64,000 bases of DNA from Bretschneidera sinensis (Eukaryota; Streptophyta; Magnoliopsida; Brassicales; Akaniaceae). The notes under the pieces were generated by a model, which saw only the letters and a program-made list of their open reading frames with translations, was not told where the DNA came from and did no database searches. This document shows, piece by piece, positions 58,214 to 64,000 of the stretch (its first letter is position 1; every line of letters begins with the position of its first letter). The stretch spans positions 25,567,727-25,631,726 of the forward strand of contig CM043703.1 of assembly GCA_023935145.1 (NCBI GenBank). Reading direction: 5' to 3'. Position numbers and translations under genes: made by a program.

Positions 58214-59361
58214 TGTTGACCTATACTTGTTTTTAATAATGACAAAACACTACCTAAATTGCACTAACAGTTTTATCTAAGTATTTAAGAGGTAAAAGCA
58301 TTCAGTTCAGAAACAAGATGCAAGATCCCAACACGTTCAGATACCAAAAGAAGATAGAAGATCTAGAATAAGCACTAAGGTAATTGAATCAGTTTGTAAA
58401 TCTCTAAATTCAATTACTTAGCTTGATCTATGGCTCAATTTATAAAATATTTTGACAAAACTATAATACGAAGAGTTTCTAAGTCAAAAACTGTTTTTGA
58501 AACATGAAAACTGGGTTAAAGAACAACCCAATCGACTGGGTCTCCAGTCGACTGGGAAATGGGACAATAAGCTCCCAGTCGACTGGTAACTTCACCCAGT
58601 CGAGTGGTCCTATAACCCAGTTAATTGGTACTCTCCTTAAGCCTAAAAGTAAAGATTCTTCACTTGACCCAATCCACTGGTACAATGACCCAATCGACTG
58701 GTAATTCAAAAATATGATCGTTTGAGACGCAAGAGTTTAGCATTTAATGCCCCAAACCTACCAAGTCAATGTTAAACGACCATATTAACTCAAGGCTATA
58801 TAAACCCACTTCAATGAGCATTTAAACAAGGAAGATAGCACATTCAATTCGTCATATAGCTTATTAATTCTCAAAAGCTTTGAAAAATTCATTGTGAGTC
58901 ATTCTTCAAGCTTGTTCTTGAAAGAGATGTATTATTAAGTTGTAAAAGGCATTCGTTACTATCTCTTTACCATTTACTTTACAGTTAATACAATTTATTG
59001 TAAAGGGAAAGAGTTGGTGTAACTCTTAGAGAGTTTAGGATTAAACACTTCGGTTGTAACTTCTGTGAGGAAGAGAATATTGTAAGGTTTGTGCAACACC
59101 TGTGAAGTTTCTTGACTAACAATTAGTGGATTACTTCAAGGAGGTTTCTTGAAGAGAGTGGACGTAGGGTCGGAGAGATTCCGATATTTTTGAACCACTA
59201 TAAACGGAGTTTGCATTTTCTCTTCATTAACTCCTTTATTTACAAGTGTATTATTTTATTGTTTACATTGCTTATCAAACTGTTTTAAAACTTGCAAGTT
59301 AATTACTAAAAAAAATTTAAAACCCAATTCACACCCTCTTGGGTTTGAACCTCGATTTATA
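58214..59361 (+). repeat. 3' LTR of element F, with palindrome array
   Basis: 1148 bp, begins TGTTGACCTATACTTG; the end reads TTTATA where relatives have TTTACA. Seven array motifs at 58527-58704. A small plus-strand frame rich in QSTG-like units is the array itself read as codons. Confidence 0.8.
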
Positions 59362-60518
59362 GAAGTATTGTTTAAGGGATGTATGTTGGGATACATCCCT
59401 AACGACGTTACACTATTGAATGTTAGTGAATGATTGAACATTGTTTGGGCGTGATACTTGACTCTATCCTTATAGTGATTGATTGAATGCTATTGGAGTG
59501 CTCACGAGGTCCCTACTAGATCGATTGAGATTTTTGTTTGATCAGGCTAGTCCTTGAAGGATCGATTTAGACCAAAGTGAAGTAGTATGGAATTGATTTG
59601 TATACATAGTATCCTTTCAAATTTAGTTAGTAAAACATTACATAGGATTGCTTAGGTATGGGATGGTGGATTACTCGCATCAACTCAACCTGTTAGTGTG
59701 CTATGTGTTCTTGATATGATGCATACATTAACATCACTACATTCATATCTCATTAATATATGTATGTATAATTGTAGACTTGCACATATTAGTGTAGATC
59801 TCTATACTGAGCCTAGTTGTTTGGTTGATCCATTCTTTGAATGAGTTGTTTTTTAGATCATGAAGAAAGAGTATCCGAGGAAGCTGGCATAACAGGGTTG
59901 GCTAAGCGAATCTAGAGGTTAGTTGGTAAGGGAGTCGAGTACCATGTATATTTGTAAATAGAGTTTGAGAGTGATTTATATTAGTACGTGTGCAAGAGTA
60001 TTGTATTATTTAAAAAAAAAATAGATCAGTTGTGTATGCTCAAAATTATGTACTAGTGTGAAAAGTTTGATGCAATTCTTCCTTATATTGATGATTTATA
60101 GTTTACTTTTATTACCCTTCGAGATATTTACACTGACGGATTGATGGGAGAATGAAATATCCTATTTCGAGATGTTTCAAGTCCTCATAGGCCCATTGAA
60201 TTTATAGGCCACGAAATAAGAAGTAGTTCTATCCATTGTCCAATCCTTGATTTTTAATGTGAAAGAGATTTTATCCTTGTTCTTTTATACTATAAGAAAA
60301 AAAATATCATGAATTATTATGATACTAATAGAAAGAGTTCTAAATCTTTATCGTAACTAGCAAGTACACTTACTTTGAGGTCAACTTCGGATCGACTCAA
60401 TCATCTAATAATTGATAAATATATGTAGTTGTTGGAAATTGTATGAAATTACTAGTTTCCATCTTGACTTTTCTCCTGATTTTGTCTGGTAGGCGAAGAT
60501 ATGGAGTAGTAAAGTTGG
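59362..60518. other. Repeat-like non-coding DNA right of element F
   Basis: No gene recognised. A hairpin with a perfect 10-bp stem (AGGGATGTAT/ATACATCCCT, 6-base loop) lies at 59375-59400. The stretch 59420-59960 has the look of a Gypsy LTR (ACTGAGCCTAGTTG, AGTATCCGAGGAAGC) but no partner was found. Confidence 0.35.
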
Positions 60519-60539
60519 TTTTTTTTTTTTTTTTTTAAG

Positions 60540-60586
<47 letters not shown>
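60519..60586. repeat. Poly(T) then (TA)n microsatellite
   Basis: About 18 T (60519-60536) and 23 TA units (60541-60586). Confidence 0.95.
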
Positions 60587-60588
<2 letters not shown>

Positions 60589-62260
60589 TTGAAACTATAA
60601 GCATATTAATTTTGTCAATATCTGTTAGATACTTCAAGGTCAAATTACAAAGCCAGCTCTCAAATCAAATTATTCTGTAAAAGGATATATAAGCCCCAAA
60701 ATATTGACAGTCAATGGATAAAAAGAAAATAAGATTGAATACCCTAATGTGTGAAAAGGTAAATCTATATTACCTAGATAACCTATATAGTGCCGACGTC
60801 GGGAAACTGGTTCCGAGATAAAATTGAAAATTTTAACTAATAATTAATTAATTGATATCTCTTGTCTCTTTTAAGGCTTTTAATAAATACTAAATACTCT
60901 GTATTACGCTGAAGCAAGCCGTGACAATGTTCCAAATTCTCAACAAACAGCAAAACAACAAATTCAGTGGAGACATATTCCTATATACACCAATAAAATA
61001 TAAAAAAGATAAAGTATCTTCAAGAAAATTAACATTACTTTCATGCATATAAATTAGAATTCGAGTGTTGACTTGTCAAGATTTTGTTCAATTATCTTGT
61101 CCAACATCAATAATAAAAGAAAAATCATATTAAGCAAAAAAATTAAAATTTTCATTTTTGTCTCTTATTTAGAGGTAAATTTGAGCTGAGTCTTTTTTAG
61201 ATATTCTGTAAAATAACTCGGTTCGTCAAGCTGCTGAACTCAAGTCTGTAAAATAGGCTCGTTAACTTAATCAAGTCGAGCCGAATACCTGAATATTTGG
61301 TTTATTGGGATCGCAAACCATTCGTTTTATATAAATTTTTAAAATTATTTACATATTATATAATATTAATACACATTTTTATTTATCAAATTATAAAAAA
61401 TAAATTTCTATTGAATCATATTAAGGTCTTTTAAGACTTGAGATCATGCCCGGATGAGCTCGTTAATATTAAGTTCGAATTCAAACCTCTTAAGTTTGAG
61501 TTGAATTAAACTTGAATACACCCTTATCACATATCCATCACCACTCAATTTATTTATTATTATTTGAGTTTTTCATATAATTATTACTCGTAGATTCACA
61601 CAATTAAATCGAATAAAAAAATTACCAAACTGATTGACTATCAATCACTGCTCATTAATGTCTCACCAAGTTTCCATGGAATTAAGGCCCTCTGGTAACA
61701 CTGGCCAAAATTAAATTAAATAATAAAAAAACACAGGTTTCTAGTTTGATGTGTCATGTGTGTCCACAAATTGAAAGGACAACAAAAATTTTCATCTAGA
61801 TTTCTAAATACTGTACTTACCCACCCAATACTTATAATAAGGTTCCTAAGTCCCTTGTGTGAAATGAAAATGCTTAAAAAAATCACCAATCAATGGAGTT
61901 TCACAGAAATTCTGGCCTTCCCTGTGGTGCTTGACTAAGAAACTTGTCTCTATTAATTCAAAAAGCTCATACTCTATATAAATGAAATTAATATGTAAGC
62001 AGTGACATCAATGAATTACATTAAATTATATATACAGCCCACTAACTGAGGCATACAGAGAAGTTTGTACCTTGCACTTTGCTAATTCGTACAGAACATT
62101 TATATTTTAGTTAATTGGTTAATGTTGGAGTAAAATTATACTTTTTTAACATTAAAATTGTTTAAAAAAATAAACAATTATTCCCGGCTCATTAATTTTA
62201 ATTCTAAATTTTAATTCTATATACTAAAAAACATAACAAAATGCATTAAATTCACGCCAA
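60587..62260. other. AT-rich intergenic DNA with an old GAGCTCG-type repeat
   Basis: No gene recognised. 61185-61510 has scattered GAGCTGAG, CGTCAAGCTG, AAGTCGAGCCGAAT and ATGAGCTCG words, as in a widespread class of plant non-autonomous DNA elements; ends are not clear. Confidence 0.35.
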
Positions 62261-62262
62261 TA

Positions 62263-62440
62263 AAATTTTGGTTCAATGGTAAAAAAAAAACAAAACCGAT
62301 TCTCTAAGACCATAAGATCCCAAGTATGATTTTTACCGAAGCTTGAGTTGTTTGTCTAATTATTTATTAGTTATTTCTCGCACTTTAAATGTGTATTATA
62401 GTAGTATTATGAGTTGAATTATGTAATTATACTATGGGTT
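62263..62440 (+). mobile_element. SINE-like remnant
   Basis: A perfect A-box fit TGGTTCAATGG (62274-62284) is followed by a decayed B-box area (AAGTATGATTTTTACC) and CTCGCACTTTAAATGTG further on, as in tRNA-derived plant SINEs. The 3' limit is unknown. Confidence 0.35.
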
Positions 62441-62829
62441 TATATTGTGATCAAAATTTTCAACATACTTCTTTATAAAATTGCTTCAATAAAATAAAAT
62501 TTCATTTTTCGTATTAAAAAAAATTACAACTAAGTGCTTGTCGGGATTTTACTTACGCAGGGAAATTTCACTCAACCAATGACACAACGACATGTGACGT
62601 CATTCAAGAGCATGCATAATTTCACAAATCCAGTTAAGCGGGTTAATCACACACTCACATGTGGCATGGGCAAAATTATATTTTCACCCTTACATATTCT
62701 GACCAGCCATGACAATTACCTCCAATATTAAAGTTGAGTAAATCCTAATATTATTTTCGTACCTGATATTATTATAATTATTACATCTAATAACCACTAT
62801 ATTATTTCCATAATTAATTCCCGTAATAG

Positions 62830-63060
62830 ACTTAATCTTGGATGCTATAAAAAGGAGACTCGTCATTTCTCAAGTATGACACAATTCTCTCTACTACTCT
62901 TATTCTCTTATTCTTTTATTTCAAGATATTGACTTAAGTAATGGAGAGTCCCATGATGCACAACCCCCCGCCGGCGACTTCTAGTCATTTTTTGTGTTTC
63001 TGGAGTATGCAAGTGCTTCGCTACTCTCGTAGGATCACTTGTTCCGAAATCGGCATCAAC
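62830..63060 (+). repeat. LTR/leader fragment, possibly Gypsy Tat-type
   Basis: TATAAAAAG (62846-62854) is followed by a C/T-rich stretch, TTGACTTAAG and the GC-rich CCCCCCGCCGGCGACTTCTAG, then a GAAATCGGCATCAAC end. This order resembles Tat-lineage LTR ends and leaders as I remember them. No coding part follows. Confidence 0.3.
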
Positions 63061-64000
63061 ATACCCCTTTAAAATCCATTTACTCAAATTTTAGGCCAAA
63101 AAAACACAACCACAACAATTAAATAGGCAAAACGAACAAATATCAAGAACACAACAATTTAACGTGGTTCGACAATCTCTTTGCTTACGTCCATCAATAA
63201 ACTCACTGCTTTATTAATTTTTAATTGCAACTTTAAGAGGAGCAAAAGTGCTAAATTCTCACAATTTCATAATCCGAAAGCTCCAAAATTCTCATACTAG
63301 CTTTACTTGTAAGTGTTCTCCTACTTGACAATTCAATACACTTAAAACTCTCATCTTAGTTATAAGATTTACAATGTATGTTGGAATTATGGGTTCATCT
63401 CAAATTTTCTCTAGAACTTTTTTATATATAAGATATTTTCTTAATACTATTATAATAAGAACAACAACGTCATAATAGACTACTACTACTTATACAAATA
63501 ATAATCTAATAAAAAACTATTCTTATTCCTATTTTTACTTTTATTAAAATAAATAACTACAAAATAAAAAATTATGTTTTTCAATCCAATTCAAAGTATT
63601 TGAGCCAAATCCTTGATCTTTGATTTTGGTAGAATGAAGAGGAAATGGAATCATCCTCGACAACAAGAAGCCGAACAGAAAAGGTTTACTAGCATACCGC
63701 CAAAAATAAATAAATAAAAAAATCAAAATATTTATCTTACTTTTAAGGGCACGTTCTGTCAAGGGCACGTTCTGTCAACTCGATGACGATTATATAAACA
63801 CCAAATAAAACCTTGATTGAAGACTTAAGGTCACCCAAAAGCCTTCACCCAAGCCACGACAAAAGCCTCGCGACGACTTTCTTCTAACCCTTTTTTCTGT
63901 TTTCATATTGTACCAATTAAATATCAAATTAATTTATTAATTCTATTTCTTTGTTTATACAGTGATATGGACAATCACTAACATGAGAATAATTTTTTTA
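63061..64000. other. Non-coding DNA at the right edge
   Basis: No gene recognised. TTTAACGTGGTTCGACAATC at 63160-63179 resembles a phrase common in plant Copia LTRs. Confidence 0.35.
63745..63776. repeat. Exact 16-bp tandem duplication
   Basis: AAGGGCACGTTCTGTC occurs twice head to tail (63745-63760, 63761-63776). Confidence 0.95.

Larger units (their letters stand above)
50959..59361 (+). mobile_element. Element F: Sirevirus-like Copia LTR retrotransposon, 5' truncated, two internal deletions
   Basis: Order: partial 5' LTR 50959-51589, PBS 51592-51602, gag, pol, internal palindrome array 56633-56870, third-ORF remnant, purine tract AAAAAGGGGGA (58198-58210), 3' LTR 58214-59361. About 515 bp of the 5' LTR start are missing at the boundary with E. 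Relative to A it lacks the end of RNase H and most of the third-ORF N-terminal half. Confidence 0.85.

Noticed and set aside
58504..58704. ORF with repeated TGNFTQS/STGN units as a repeat protein
   Set aside because: It is the palindrome array of element F's LTR read as codons.
59375..59400. Perfect 10-bp hairpin as a microRNA precursor or terminator
   Set aside because: The stem is far too short for a plant miRNA precursor, and no Pol III gene precedes it.

Overview
The window is nuclear DNA of a flowering plant, almost certainly a eudicot: AT-rich, short AT-rich introns in an R2R3-MYB gene, plant-type Copia and Gypsy LTR retrotransposons, MITEs, tRNA-derived SINE-like heads, long TA microsatellites and a plastid-derived fragment at the left edge. 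I cannot name the species. Only one convincing intact host gene is present: a three-exon R2R3-MYB gene (33339-34701, +) of the MYB36/MYB87/RAX type (subgroup 14).

Layout. 1-190: plastid-like DNA with the 5' half of a tRNA-Asp(GUC). 200-8067: non-coding DNA with MITEs, SINE-like heads and an LTR-like remnant; it forms the first copy and the beginning of the second copy of a direct tandem duplication. 8068-29996: a minus-strand Sirevirus-like Copia element (B), broken by two later insertions: a minus-strand gag-only LTR element (D, 10480-15016) and a complete plus-strand Sirevirus-like Copia element (A, 15141-25317). 29997-30510: the rest of the second duplication copy. 30510-35000: the MYB locus, with two fold-back MITEs upstream. 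35000-39274: non-coding DNA, microsatellites and Gypsy-LTR-like sequence. 39275-50958: a degenerate plus-strand Gypsy element (E), split between protease and reverse transcriptase by a second gag-only element (C, 42237-47351, minus). 50959-59361: a third Sirevirus-like Copia copy (F, plus) with a truncated 5' LTR and two internal deletions. 59362-64000: non-coding repeat-derived sequence.

All retroelement reading frames carry stops, frameshifts or deletions. Elements A, B and F share one family architecture: LTRs of about 1.15-1.2 kb, a PBS matching initiator tRNA-Met, gag with zinc knuckle plus a His/Asn/Arg-rich repeat tail, pol in Copia order (protease, integrase, RT, RNase H), a third ORF after pol, and a purine tract of AAAAAGGGGGA type. 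C and D have LTRs of about 1.26-1.3 kb, a PBS of tRNA-Asp type (TGGCGCCGTTGCCGGGG), a gag-like ORF and no pol.

The most unusual signal is architectural. The Sirevirus-like family carries 7-9 degenerate copies of the perfect palindrome ACCAGTCGACTGGT in each LTR, and a second array of the same motif inside the element just before the third ORF. The unrelated C/D family repeats the plan with another palindrome-rich motif (GTGCGCTCGATCGCA), again both in the LTR and in an internal site between PBS and gag. In copy F both internal deletions end exactly at the edges of the internal array.
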